64,000 bases of DNA, from the NCBI GenBank assembly GCA_016839815.1, contig JAEOTM010000041.1:42366-106365 (forward strand). Direction: 5' to 3'. A program made the translations under genes and the position numbers. The notes under the pieces are model-generated. The model was not told the DNA's origin, searched no databases, and worked only from the letters and a program-made list of their open reading frames with translations. Origin of the DNA: Candidatus Hodarchaeota archaeon (lineage in GTDB: Archaea > Asgardarchaeota > Heimdallarchaeia > Hodarchaeales > Hodarchaeaceae). The number at the start of each line of letters is the position of its first letter. Position 1 is the stretch's first letter. Positions 25,584 through 34,701 of the stretch are shown here, piece after piece.

Positions 25584-26825
25584 ATGGATCTAATTAATAA
25601 GTCTGAACTAGTTTATCTCCTCTATCATCTTCCAGTGGCTTTGAGTACGCCCTTTATTAGCTGGTATTTTTATAATATATCCGGAGGAGATTTTTTAGGA
25701 GCAGGCTTAATTATTAGCATTCCTTATATTGCCTTTATTTTCTCTACTGCTTTTTTTGGTCGACTGAGTGATCTTATTGGTTCAAAGAATCTGGTCACCT
25801 TTGCCCTTTCTATGCAGATGGTATCATTTATTGTATATTACAATATTTCTAGACCTTGGTTGTTTTTTCTAGCGTATATAGGGTTCAATGTGTTAATTTC
25901 CGCCTTTAGTCCATCAATGAATAGATATATTTCAGTAACTACGGAGGCAACCAATCAATCCAAACAAGGAGATGTTTTTGGTAGGCTAACAATGTGGGCT
26001 AGCCTTGGATTTTTCTTGGGAAGTGTACTCGCAACAGTTTTATTAGATTCTGAAAGTCAAGATTTTCGACCACTATTCCTTGCTGCAATTTTTTTCTCTT
26101 TTATCGCTTTATGCGGAGTAATCTTACTCGATTCTGAAAAAAAGATAGGTATAAAGTATCCCCATCAAAATCCGACAAGAAGCGCGACCGATATTGGGAT
26201 ACGATCCTATATCACAGAATTAAAATCAATCGGAATACTTCTCATACTAGTCCTAATCACACAAATATCTGTTTCTCTCTATTCAAGTTTTTTCACGATA
26301 TTTATTGATTCTGAGCTTAATCAACCGGTAAATTATGCTGCAGTAGCTAATTCAGTTGCAACTTTAATCGGAATGGGAGTTTCGTATACTGTCGGTCGAT
26401 CAATAACTGCAGGTTTTAATAAAAAAGGTGTTATTTTAATCGGGTTAGCAATTTATTTAGTATTACCCACCCTAACCTTCATTTTTGCAGACAATCCAAT
26501 AATTGTAATTGGTCTTTATTGTATTCCAGCATACAGTACATTTTTTGTCGTTGCACCAGTAGTGATATCAGAAAATACAGACAGCAAAGTCAGAGGGTTA
26601 GCTATGGGTTTATACTCGGCATTCACCTTTGGTGGCCAAGCAATAGGGACATTGATAAGTGCTTATATGGCTGATTATTTTGAGGTTATTAAGTACAATT
26701 TTCTTCTTGCAGGTATTATCTCATTATTCGGAATATTAATTGGATTTATATTCTTTAAAGAAAGAGTAATAGATCCCAAGTCAGCAAATAAGGACGTTTA
26801 TGTAGATTCATCTATTTTAGCATGA
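25584..26825 (+). CDS. MFS transporter
   Basis: The 413-residue protein has about 12 membrane helices, with an MFS signature after helix 2 (FFGRLSDLIGSKNL) and a cytosolic loop near residue 190-205. It belongs to the drug/proton antiporter-like or general sugar-efflux MFS group; the substrate cannot be read. It is unlike the MFS at 20892 in its motifs and lacks the PETKGK tail. It stands alone on the + strand; its last 28 bases overlap the end of a convergent helical-protein gene. Confidence 0.85.
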   Translation: MDLINKSELVYLLYHLPVALSTPFISWYFYNISGGDFLGAGLIISIPYIAFIFSTAFFGRLSDLIGSKNLVTFALSMQMVSFIVYYNISRPWLFFLAYIGFNVLISAFSPSMNRYISVTTEATNQSKQGDVFGRLTMWASLGFFLGSVLATVLLDSESQDFRPLFLAAIFFSFIALCGVILLDSEKKIGIKYPHQNPTRSATDIGIRSYITELKSIGILLILVLITQISVSLYSSFFTIFIDSELNQPVNYAAVANSVATLIGMGVSYTVGRSITAGFNKKGVILIGLAIYLVLPTLTFIFADNPIIVIGLYCIPAYSTFFVVAPVVISENTDSKVRGLAMGLYSAFTFGGQAIGTLISAYMADYFEVIKYNFLLAGIISLFGILIGFIFFKERVIDPKSANKDVYVDSSILA

Positions 26826-27316
26826 TCTATGTGAAGTACTTTCGTTTCAACCTCATCTAAATCTTCATCACCTGGAAAAAGTAAACGAGCTTCTGCTAAA
26901 AGGTTTCTTGCTTCACGAATAAGTCGTGCTTTGGCACTAGCCTCAATCCAAGCTATCCAGTCAATTTTTTCTATGTGTAATGGGTATAAAACAGAGAATT
27001 GTTTGTATAGATTTTCTGCTTTTGCGTAATATGATGCGTCTTCTCTTCCCCCTAGCCTCATATACCCTTTAGCAAGATTCCTGATTACTGTAATATGGTT
27101 AGGTGGATTACTACGAGTTTCTGGAGTATTAAGTCTCTCTTCAAGGCGAGTAATTTTTTCTTTTAGGGTTAATTTGGAACTTTCAAGAGGTAACGTGCTA
27201 GTTTCTCCAGATTTCTCCCGATCAACCCTACTAGCATCCATTCCTTTCTGAAGATCAAGTTTTGAATCACTTCGGATCGTTTTAACCTTTGATTTACCTC
27301 TACGCAGAAAACTCAT
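26798..27316 (-). CDS. TPR-like helical protein
   Basis: The 172-residue protein has a charged N-terminal tail (about 60 residues, Lys/Ser-rich, likely disordered) followed by helical repeats. ITVIRNLAKGYMRLGG, then EDASYYAKAENLYKQFSVLYP and EASAKARLIREARNLLAEAR, matches the TPR helix pattern with Ala/Gly/Tyr at packing positions. It is probably a small scaffold or adaptor. It overlaps the MFS gene at the 3' ends. The 192 bases upstream hold a weak imperfect hairpin (around 27425-27445) after the ABC permease gene and nothing else recognised. Confidence 0.6.
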   Translation of the reverse strand: MSFLRRGKSKVKTIRSDSKLDLQKGMDASRVDREKSGETSTLPLESSKLTLKEKITRLEERLNTPETRSNPPNHITVIRNLAKGYMRLGGREDASYYAKAENLYKQFSVLYPLHIEKIDWIAWIEASAKARLIREARNLLAEARLLFPGDEDLDEVETKVLHIDHAKIDEST

Positions 27317-27508
27317 ATTTTTCCGTCCAGAATTGCTAAAGAAGTTAGTTATACGAGATTGCTGTTTGAATGTAGTTTTTCAGTATTTTAGTATTTTGAT
27401 TCTCAAGCTGTTTCAGTAATTCAGTAGAGTAATTCTCCACTGACCCAAACTGCATGAAAATATTTAATTTTCCAAATACAAAAATAATCTCTTAATGGAC
27501 GATATCTA

Positions 27509-29983
27509 CTATTCAATCACTCTTAGAGCTGATGGAAGATCCATTTTACTCAATTTTTTGATTGAGAGAAGAGGAGTTAGTGCGACAAGAACCACACCAA
27601 TGAATAAAATGATTGTAATACTATTAAGAAATAGGAATCCTGCTATAGTCACTTCAGGCATGGAGGTACGAATTTGAATCTGGAAAATCTCCATTACAAT
27701 CATTCCGAGGGGGAAAAAACCAATTAAGGTTCCAAAAATCCCAATAATTATACTTTCCACCATCATCATCCAAGTTGAGGTACGGATAGGTGTTCCAAAC
27801 GCGCCCATAGTTGCAAATTCTCGCAATCTCTCGTCAAAGTTTATAGTAGCGGTATTAAAAGCTAGTAGTAAAGCAAGAGCCATGACTGCGTATTGGATCA
27901 CAGATAATACTTCAGTAAAAAGCTCAATAAGTTCTTCATAAGTTTCCACAAGTCTTATTATTGTCTGTACTCCGCTATATGCAGGCATATCGAAAAGATC
28001 TTCTTGGATCGATTCAATTGATACTCCTGGTTTGGGTAGTAAAATCAGAGAGTTGATTAATCCAGTACAATTTAAGATATTATCATTAGTTAGGTCTAAA
28101 AACGCCCAAAATCGAACTTGACTTCCGTAAATTCCAATGATATCTACTGATGTATTCATCATGGAATATTGGTAAGAGCTCTCCCGAAATAGATGCTCTA
28201 AGAAGAGAGTATCACCTAATTCCACATGCAAATCACGAGCAGTTTTTTCAGAAATGATAATACCAGGATTCGTTGAAATTGTTTCGACGTTCCCCTCGGT
28301 TAATTCTGGAGTCCATATAGAATTTTGGAGATCGAAAAAGTGAATACTGAGAGGATATGAATCTGAATCCCCAATAACAGTTCCTGGAATTTCAATCGCA
28401 GGAATGGCTTTTTCTAATTTAGAGTTCTGTGTAATATTAGTGACTACTTCTGTTGAGTTGGGATAAAATCCATTTAAAGCAACATGCAGACGGTTAGGTG
28501 AATGACCTTCCATGATCTCCTGTTCAAGAGCTAGAAGATGAGTTCCACCGTTCAGAAGAGCCAGAATTGCTATGAGAACAGAAAGTGACAATGCTACTCC
28601 CATTATGGTAGAAAATGTACGCCGAGGATTACGAGCAAAATTTCTAAACGGTAGTTGAAGAAAAATTGAGCCAGGAAATCGTAAGCGTTCGAGTAAAGGA
28701 GCAGCACCTTTTCCTGTAGATAGTGTATATCCAATTTGGATTGCCTGAATAGGTTTAACTCTTGTAGCTCTCCATATTGGGATTATTGTTGCAGAGAAGG
28801 GGATAAGTATTCCAAGAATAGCCCCTTGCAGAAATAAATCAATAACTAACCATTCCTCCCAAACAGGAAAAGGAATCACTTCAGCGAAAACTGATCCTAG
28901 TCGATCACCTAGAAATTGAGAAAGAATTAAGCCACAGATTACTCCCCCTATTGCAATCTCGAAGGAAAAAATTAGATATCGAATTGCTAATTGCCATGGG
29001 GGCACCCCCAAAGCCATATTAATACCGATTTGGCGTCTATGAGAATTAATTACCCGAGAAACAAGATTAAAAGTTCCAAAAGCTGCTGCTAGGAGTACAA
29101 GAAATGAAATAATAAAGTACATACTTTGATCATTAGGAATATCTTCCTTTTGTATCCTATATGCGGGGTAATCATCTTTCTCTGTGAATTTTATGTCAAT
29201 AGCGGGAAATTCAAGGGCAAAAACATCAGTAATTTCTTCCTGTAAAACATCCATATCAGCTTCAGAGGAAATAAGGAATAGTGCTTCATTTACATGACCA
29301 AGTGGTAATCCGATTTGATACTGTAAGATTTGTTGAGCTGTATTTATCGGTATAAATAATGCACAAAAGACTGATTCTGCTTTAACAGCATTCCCTTCAA
29401 TTACCATGAAATATTCGGGACTTAATCCAGAACCAATACAAGAGAGCGTAAAACCTCCAGATATTTCAATATTGTAGTTATCAGTCGGAGTATCATAATA
29501 TTGAGCAAAATTATACTCGACAATACATACCGAATCATTAACTTCTGTAGCTAAAATATCTCGTCCATCAATTACTTTTATTCCATTTACTTCTAAATTA
29601 TTTGAACCAGAAGTAACATTCACCCCAATAACTCTACCATTCACTAGAATGGATTGATTTTCAGTCGAAGCATTGACAGAAACTGGAAAAACAACACGAT
29701 ATTCTATTGCTTCTATCCACTGGGCATGGGGTAGTTGTTTTAAGCTTGAACTTAGTACTGACTGATTTATCCAGCTCCCAAACGCAAGTTCCATCTTGAG
29801 ATCGAACATGTATAACTGTTCATTGCTTTGATCGAAGGCATATTGTCTCCAAGGAGTGGTGCTACTAAGTCCTACATAGGCCCCAGTTCCTAATCCAATT
29901 ACTAAGGATAAAGCAATGACTTGGAATTTTCTTTCCCGTAAGTCTCGGAACGACCAGCGAAGCAAAAACCGTATTTGTGCCAT
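27509..29983 (-). CDS. MacB/FtsX-type ABC transporter permease
   Basis: About 824 residues from the ATG at 29981-29983, which has GGTGA 4-5 bases upstream. The protein has two FtsX-like halves: an N-terminal helix, a large extracytosolic domain (about 55-280) and three helices (about 290-420), then the same plan again (helix near 465, outer domain, three helices to the end). This is the LolC/MacB-like duplicated permease of ABC transporters that move lipids, peptides or lipoproteins by mechanotransmission. It is co-transcribed with the ATPase gene upstream, whose stop lies 4 bases before. The substrate is unknown. Confidence 0.9.
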   Translation of the reverse strand: MAQIRFLLRWSFRDLRERKFQVIALSLVIGLGTGAYVGLSSTTPWRQYAFDQSNEQLYMFDLKMELAFGSWINQSVLSSSLKQLPHAQWIEAIEYRVVFPVSVNASTENQSILVNGRVIGVNVTSGSNNLEVNGIKVIDGRDILATEVNDSVCIVEYNFAQYYDTPTDNYNIEISGGFTLSCIGSGLSPEYFMVIEGNAVKAESVFCALFIPINTAQQILQYQIGLPLGHVNEALFLISSEADMDVLQEEITDVFALEFPAIDIKFTEKDDYPAYRIQKEDIPNDQSMYFIISFLVLLAAAFGTFNLVSRVINSHRRQIGINMALGVPPWQLAIRYLIFSFEIAIGGVICGLILSQFLGDRLGSVFAEVIPFPVWEEWLVIDLFLQGAILGILIPFSATIIPIWRATRVKPIQAIQIGYTLSTGKGAAPLLERLRFPGSIFLQLPFRNFARNPRRTFSTIMGVALSLSVLIAILALLNGGTHLLALEQEIMEGHSPNRLHVALNGFYPNSTEVVTNITQNSKLEKAIPAIEIPGTVIGDSDSYPLSIHFFDLQNSIWTPELTEGNVETISTNPGIIISEKTARDLHVELGDTLFLEHLFRESSYQYSMMNTSVDIIGIYGSQVRFWAFLDLTNDNILNCTGLINSLILLPKPGVSIESIQEDLFDMPAYSGVQTIIRLVETYEELIELFTEVLSVIQYAVMALALLLAFNTATINFDERLREFATMGAFGTPIRTSTWMMMVESIIIGIFGTLIGFFPLGMIVMEIFQIQIRTSMPEVTIAGFLFLNSITIILFIGVVLVALTPLLSIKKLSKMDLPSALRVIE

Positions 29984-29987
29984 AGCA

Positions 29988-30701
29988 TCACCACTTGAGG
30001 TTATCAATACTCACGGTTCCATCTGTCGGGGGACCATCCGAAACAATTTTTCCTGCTTGTAATTCAATAACCCGGTGAGCTAATCTTGAGATCTCACGAT
30101 TGTGTGTAACTAAAAGTATCGTTTTTTTGGATTGCTTCTGTTCCACAAGAAGTGATAATATTTGCCTCCCTGTTTTAAAATCGAGTTCACCTGTAGGTTC
30201 ATCAGCTAGTATTATCGGTGCGTCTTTCACCAAAGCACGTGCTATAGCAACTCGCTGCTGCTCGCCACCTGAAAGCTGATGTGGGAAGTGACGGATCCGT
30301 TCCCCCAATCCTACTGTTTTTAAAGCCTCTATCGCTTTATTCCTGCTTTTCCTTAATTTTGCTAGATCAGCCACATATTGAACATTTTCTAGTGCAGATA
30401 ATGTAGGAAAGAGGTTAAAAGTTTGAAAAATAAAACCAATCGTCTCACGTCTATAAGTAAATTGTTTTTGTCTCTTTATTTGCGCAATATCCTTCTCAGC
30501 TATTTGAATCACTCCATTAGTTGGATTTTCTAAGGCTCCTATTAGATTCAAAAGGGTTGTTTTTCCAGAACCAGAAGGACCTAAAACTACAACAACTTCT
30601 CCATGAGTGATCTCTGTAGATAACTCTTCAAGGGCCTTGACGGTCGTATTTCCCATTTGATAATATTTTGAGACATTAAGTAGTTTAATATCATAATTCA
30701 T
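29988..30701 (-). CDS. ABC transporter ATP-binding protein (LolD/MacB type)
   Basis: About 237 residues from the ATG at 30699-30701 (MNYDIKLLNVSKYY); the longer frame to 30845 has a poor N-terminus. It has Walker A GPSGSGKTT, Q-loop FIFQTFNLFPTLS, signature LSGGEQQRVAIARAL, Walker B IILADEPTGELD and the H-loop LLVTHNREISRLA, all complete, so it should be an active ATPase. LSGGEQQRVAIARAL is the LolD/MacB-type signature. It powers the permease encoded immediately downstream. The 221 bases upstream, towards the remnant at 30923, hold no other gene. Confidence 0.93.
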   Translation of the reverse strand: MNYDIKLLNVSKYYQMGNTTVKALEELSTEITHGEVVVVLGPSGSGKTTLLNLIGALENPTNGVIQIAEKDIAQIKRQKQFTYRRETIGFIFQTFNLFPTLSALENVQYVADLAKLRKSRNKAIEALKTVGLGERIRHFPHQLSGGEQQRVAIARALVKDAPIILADEPTGELDFKTGRQILSLLVEQKQSKKTILLVTHNREISRLAHRVIELQAGKIVSDGPPTDGTVSIDNLKW

Positions 30702-30922
30702 GATAAGAACACTTACGCTTACTTGGTTTTCTGAACAGATTATCCAGAACTTAGAATTCAATAAATTTAGGTATTGAACAATCACAAGATTATCACAAGA
30801 TTTAAACATATTTTTATGGACATTTGGTAGAAATAGATTCCACAATTCCTATAGAAGATGAGCAAATGGATTGATGAAAATCACCATCTTCAGTCACGAA
30901 GTAAGGAAGAAATGATGGGAAA

Positions 30923-31161
30923 ATGACGAGTGTAAAAATTGCCTGTATTGGAGGAGATTTTATTGATCCAGAAGTGGTTGCAGAAGGAATCAAGATATTA
31001 AAATGTATCAATAAGCTAAATGATTAAGACCACGATCTTTTAGAAATAGAAAAAGCAGCAGAAGTCCTATTAAAAGATGTAAGTGTCTTCCTTGCGACTT
31101 AGGAGGCAATGCAAAAACAGTTGATATTGGTACAAAGCTTTGTTATATCTTACGTTCGTGA
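30923..31161 (+). pseudogene. Remnant of an isocitrate/isopropylmalate dehydrogenase gene
   Basis: An ATG at 30923 starts a frame reading MTSVKIACIGGDFIDPEVVA, which matches the N-terminus of NAD(P)-dependent isocitrate/3-isopropylmalate dehydrogenases (KIAVIPGDGIGPEVV pattern), but it stops after about 34 codons. Just downstream, another frame reads LLEIEKAAEVLLKD and, one frameshift later (near 31095), DLGGNAKTVDIGTKLCYIL, the standard C-terminus of the same family, ending at TGA 31159-31161. About 270 middle residues are missing. This is a decayed gene with a large internal deletion and at least one frameshift, lying tail-to-tail with the radical SAM gene. Confidence 0.8.
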
Positions 31162-31162
31162 T

Positions 31163-32458
31163 CTATGAAAGAAGTGCTTCTCCACTTAGTTTCCCTTCAA
31201 AGATAGTTTCTGGATGTTGAAATTGAGAAAGCTCTGACGATACACCTGTCTGTAACACTTCCTCAACAACTTCAAAGACGAGATCGTTTGAAATTAAGGA
31301 CTTTAATTTAGTTTTAGAAAGAGAACTAACAGATTGGGAAGACTGTTCTATCATCCGTCCAATTTTTGCATAATCCACATATTTTTTCCATGATTGTTCT
31401 CTTACATACTGATAATAATACGTCAGATTGAATAGAATGGTACTCACAACATAATTTATCTTAATAACATAAGGAGGAAGATATCGAGGAATTCGGTCGG
31501 GAATTTTGTTCTTAAAACACAGTTCGTGAACAAATTTCACGCCGTTATTTAAATAATCCACGTCCTTACGCGGCATACCATATTTGTTATCATTAGAATA
31601 TAGATCCTTATAGAGGTTACCGAGTTGAGGATAGTGATTTTGAATAGTTGTCAGCATTTCTCTCTTGTTTCTTCCAGGTTTTAGAGTAAGACCAGCAGGA
31701 AGTACAAATTTCGTGCCTATTTCCTTTCCTTTCATCACTATGTTTTTCAAATTTCCCTCTGTGTCGCCAACACCAGGTAAAATTGGCATAAGCATGATTC
31801 CACCAGGAATCTCATTTTTTCTAATTGTTTGAAGGGTAGAAAATCGATCATCAATTGAATGGGATTTTGGTTCAAAAATTTTCCTGATTTCATCATCCAT
31901 TAGGGTAATTGAGAGTGAAACATTTGCATACGATTGCGCATGAATTTTCTTTATGAGCTCAAGATCCCGAAGAACCAACGCACTTTTAGTAAGGATAGAA
32001 ATCGGTACTCTAAATCTATACGCCACTTTGAGTAATTTTCTGGTAATTTTAAACCTTTTTTCTGCTTGTTGATAGACATCACATACTCCTCCGCCAATAG
32101 CAAATAATGTAAGAATCTTTTGAGGGATTCTTTCTTCTGAATTCGTACTAGAGATGTACTGGTCTAAAGCTGGTCTTTCTTTGGGTATATATCCTAAAGA
32201 AAGTAATTCTTTTTCAAAATATCTCTGGGAATCTGTTTTCACTCGAATTTGAGAATTAAAATTGTCGAGTCTGTACCATTCTGCTTTTCCATCACAATAC
32301 CTACAATTGTGTTCACAGCCACGATAAGGATTTATGGAAGCATTAACCCAAAACCACGAATCAGGACTTTCATAAATATTAAGAACTTTTCCAGAAGTTT
32401 TGACTTCCTGATAGTGAACTGGTACTTTAATCAAGCCTCCTTTATCGAGGTTTGCCAT
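31163..32458 (-). CDS. Radical SAM protein, spore-photoproduct-lyase-like
   Basis: The 431-residue protein has the radical SAM cluster motif C-x3-C-x2-C in NPYRGCEHNCRYCDGKAEWY, the version found in the SplB-like/Rv2578c group. A TIM-barrel half with the pattern PISILTKSALVLRDLELIKK, SLSITLMDDEIRKIFEP and GIMLMPILPGVGDTEGNL follows. The C-terminal 150 residues are less conserved. The product is unknown; repair or modification of nucleic acid is a common suggestion. It overlaps the end of the nucleotidyltransferase gene by 17 bases, so the two are coupled and may share an RNA or DNA substrate (inference). Confidence 0.85.
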   Translation of the reverse strand: MANLDKGGLIKVPVHYQEVKTSGKVLNIYESPDSWFWVNASINPYRGCEHNCRYCDGKAEWYRLDNFNSQIRVKTDSQRYFEKELLSLGYIPKERPALDQYISSTNSEERIPQKILTLFAIGGGVCDVYQQAEKRFKITRKLLKVAYRFRVPISILTKSALVLRDLELIKKIHAQSYANVSLSITLMDDEIRKIFEPKSHSIDDRFSTLQTIRKNEIPGGIMLMPILPGVGDTEGNLKNIVMKGKEIGTKFVLPAGLTLKPGRNKREMLTTIQNHYPQLGNLYKDLYSNDNKYGMPRKDVDYLNNGVKFVHELCFKNKIPDRIPRYLPPYVIKINYVVSTILFNLTYYYQYVREQSWKKYVDYAKIGRMIEQSSQSVSSLSKTKLKSLISNDLVFEVVEEVLQTGVSSELSQFQHPETIFEGKLSGEALLS

Positions 32459-33590
32459 TCCTCAATTGGGTAACGAATTCTCTTATAACTTCTAGATACT
32501 CCTCTTTCTGTAGATATGAATCGTTACTCCTTTTAAATTGGCACAAAAAGAAGATTTGTGTTACGAATTCACTGGTGTTTATCCCAGTTGCTCTTACCCA
32601 ACGTTTAATTTCGTACCTATCCTTTTTTTGAGGGAATTTCTTCCAAGAAATGAATAAACGGTGTAATAGTTGCTGCTGACGGATTGAAAGATCTATATTC
32701 TGGGTTATATGGTCAAAATGTGATTTCTTAAGCCGATTCTCTTCTGAAAACAGTAAAAGAACCCCAAATAGACGTGTAATCTCATCACCTGTCGTTATAT
32801 CACAAAATTTGTCTATCAAAATAGAGAGTTGTTCATGCTGATTGATTGAATTATCAAAAGGAAAGTTTGGGAATATCCCATGTAAAATTCTATTTTGATG
32901 GAGTAATATCAATCCACTCTGAAAGTTCTGAACTCTTAAGAATTTTAATAATTCCAATTGAATTACTTTGGTACTTCTAAACTTGACTGATTCACCGATT
33001 GAGTGTACAGCTGATAGAATATTTGGTTCAGGAGATAAGTTAAACTTAGACATAAATCTTGCTAAGCGAATTACTCTTAATCCATCTTCTCTTAATCGAA
33101 TGTTTGGATCTCCTATCATACTAATCGAATGATTGAGAATATCATCCCATCCTCCATATTTATCCACGATTTCCTTCTTCTTTGGATCATATAAAATTGA
33201 ATTAATTCGGAAATCTCGTCTAATCAGGTCATCATCCAATGAATTCACAAATGTGACTTTAGGTGGCTGGCCATATGTAGTGAATGTTTCTCTTCTGTAT
33301 GTACTGATATCATATGCAATTTTTCCCACGATGGCGAGAACTGTCCCATATTTTCCTCCAATAGGTTTCGTTTTTATATCCTCAGCCGTGAACCACTTAA
33401 TAATTTGCTCTGGTAAGGCATTTGTAGCAACATCGAAATCTTTAACCTGATGTCCACATAAAAAATCTCGGACAGCCCCACCGATAATGAATACTTCTTT
33501 TCTGTGTCGTTGGAGCGTTCTTATAATCTTAAGTAACCCAGGTACCAATAATTTAGAGAATTCTTCTCCTTTTTGCTTGAATTCCGCCAC
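32442..33590 (-). CDS. Class II CCA-adding/poly(A)-polymerase-type nucleotidyltransferase
   Basis: The 382-residue protein has a class II nucleotidyltransferase head: GGAVRDFLCG, the catalytic Asp pair VKDFDVATNA, motif B LIRRDFRINSILYD, and motif C EDGLRVIRLARF, with the neck helices behind. This is the bacterial/eukaryotic class of CCA enzymes and poly(A) polymerases; archaea usually have the unrelated-in-sequence class I enzyme. It could therefore be an acquired gene or have a different RNA substrate. The C-terminal body is short and lacks an HD domain. It is translationally coupled to the downstream radical SAM gene. Confidence 0.9.
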   Translation of the reverse strand: MAEFKQKGEEFSKLLVPGLLKIIRTLQRHRKEVFIIGGAVRDFLCGHQVKDFDVATNALPEQIIKWFTAEDIKTKPIGGKYGTVLAIVGKIAYDISTYRRETFTTYGQPPKVTFVNSLDDDLIRRDFRINSILYDPKKKEIVDKYGGWDDILNHSISMIGDPNIRLREDGLRVIRLARFMSKFNLSPEPNILSAVHSIGESVKFRSTKVIQLELLKFLRVQNFQSGLILLHQNRILHGIFPNFPFDNSINQHEQLSILIDKFCDITTGDEITRLFGVLLLFSEENRLKKSHFDHITQNIDLSIRQQQLLHRLFISWKKFPQKKDRYEIKRWVRATGINTSEFVTQIFFLCQFKRSNDSYLQKEEYLEVIREFVTQLRNGKPR

Positions 33591-33678
33591 TATGTCATCT
33601 CATCTAGGAGTCATAAACTTAAACAGAGTGATAATCTGCTTTGATAATATGTTTTCGCTTATCTTCTAAAGATGGGGC

Positions 33679-33688
33679 ATATAAATTA
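33679..33688 (+). promoter_or_regulatory. TATA-box candidate for the sirtuin gene
   Basis: ATATAAATTA lies 38 bases before the sirtuin GTG, the position expected for an archaeal TATA box with a short leader. Confidence 0.4.
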
Positions 33689-33716
33689 ATAAACTCCCCG
33701 ATTGGAATAAGAATTT

Positions 33717-34442
33717 GTGATATCTCGTGAGTCAAAAATTACCGTAATATCTGGTTCTGGCATTTCTAAAGCCTCTGGGATTCCCACATTCAGAGGTAAA
33801 GACGGTTTATGGAAGCAGTATGATTTCATGGAGCTCGCCACCCCTCAAGCATTCCAGAGGGATCCCCACCTTGTGTGGGAATGGTATTATTGGCGGTTAG
33901 GGCTTATCTCACAAACAAAGCCTAATAAAGCTCATCTAGCTTTGAAAACACTGGAACAGGCAGGATGGGATATAGTGATCCTTACCCAAAATGTCGACAA
34001 CTTGCATGAGCGCGCTGGATCAAGTAAAGTCCTACATCTTCATGGAGAGATCTTTAAGAGACGGTGTACTCAGTGTCTGGATATTTCTTTTTGGCCTTCT
34101 TCGGAAGAGTTTGGAATCCCGAATATCCCCACATGTTCTAAATGTAACTCAAATCTTAGACCAGCGGTGGTATGGTTTAATGAAACATTAGATCCTAAAA
34201 TTGTTAATGAATCCTATAGTAGATTAAAGGAAACTGATTTTCTACTCATTGTGGGAACTTCAGGGTTAGTTTACCCTGCTGCAAACTTCCCTTATATTGC
34301 TAAGCAGGAAAATCGGTATTTGGAGATATATGAATTTAATTTAGAGTCAACCCCATTATCTTCATTAGTGAATAGAACGATTCTAGGACCTGTTGAGAAT
34401 ACTCTTCCTGAATTTGTATCTAAAGTCATTAAAGAGTCGTAA
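33717..34442 (+). CDS. Sir2-family NAD-dependent protein deacylase
   Basis: The 241-residue protein has the NAD-binding GSGISKASGIPTFRG (usual GAG is GSG here), the catalytic TQNVDNLH, LHLHGEIFKRRC with the active-site His, and the zinc ligands C-x2-C (RRCTQC) and C-x2-C (PTCSKC). YYWR (in WEWYYWRLGL) matches the Tyr-x-x-Arg pair of SIRT5/CobB-like enzymes that prefer succinyl/malonyl-lysine, so desuccinylase or deacetylase activity is possible. It acts in the cytosol. Start is a GTG at 33717. It stands alone on the + strand; downstream lies a structured non-coding region. Confidence 0.93.
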   Translation: MISRESKITVISGSGISKASGIPTFRGKDGLWKQYDFMELATPQAFQRDPHLVWEWYYWRLGLISQTKPNKAHLALKTLEQAGWDIVILTQNVDNLHERAGSSKVLHLHGEIFKRRCTQCLDISFWPSSEEFGIPNIPTCSKCNSNLRPAVVWFNETLDPKIVNESYSRLKETDFLLIVGTSGLVYPAANFPYIAKQENRYLEIYEFNLESTPLSSLVNRTILGPVENTLPEFVSKVIKES

Positions 34443-34482
34443 AGTAAATCTATAAGCTAGTCATGCCGAATAAGGGGGGGAG

Positions 34483-34587
34483 GGAGTGGTATGCTAGGAT
34501 TTCTGTATCCTAAGATCCAGAACTTGAGAGAAGACCAAGAAAACCTTTTTAAAAAGTTCCTAGCATACCAGCTTGATACTAGGCACT
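34483..34587 (+). other. Inverted-repeat region downstream of the sirtuin gene
   Basis: A perfect 13-bp inverted repeat (TGGTATGCTAGGA at 34487-34499 and its complement at 34558-34570) encloses about 58 bases that contain CCTTTTTAAAAAGTT. Just outside, GGAGTG and CACTCC can also pair, and CTAGG-CACT-CCTAG makes another small hairpin. A seven-G run precedes it. It could be a terminator, a small structured RNA or a relic of a mobile element. I found no tRNA or SRP RNA features in it. Confidence 0.45.
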
Positions 34588-34637
34588 CCTAGCTATTTAA
34601 GATTTTATAGTTTTTAAACTCTTAAGAGAGAGTGATG

Positions 34638-34673
34638 GTGATTTAGATTTTAGAGAAAATTTTCCCAAATCAC
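34638..34673 (-). terminator. Hairpin after the ProRS-Nudix operon
   Basis: GTGATTT (34638-34644) and AAATCAC (34667-34673) can pair around an inner ATTTT/AAAAT stem. It starts 29 bases past the Nudix stop on the minus strand. A-rich and T-rich flanks fit a terminator. Confidence 0.4.
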
Positions 34674-34701
34674 TGAAATTTAACGTTACCCTAGCAAACG
34701 C

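Noticed and set aside
27425..27445. Imperfect hairpin between the ABC permease end and the TPR-like gene
   Set aside because: It has mismatches in the stem and no T-run, so it is not listed as a terminator.
30814..31011. Minus-strand frame over the dehydrogenase remnant
   Set aside because: It is antisense to sequence that clearly matches dehydrogenase in the + direction, with no motif of its own.
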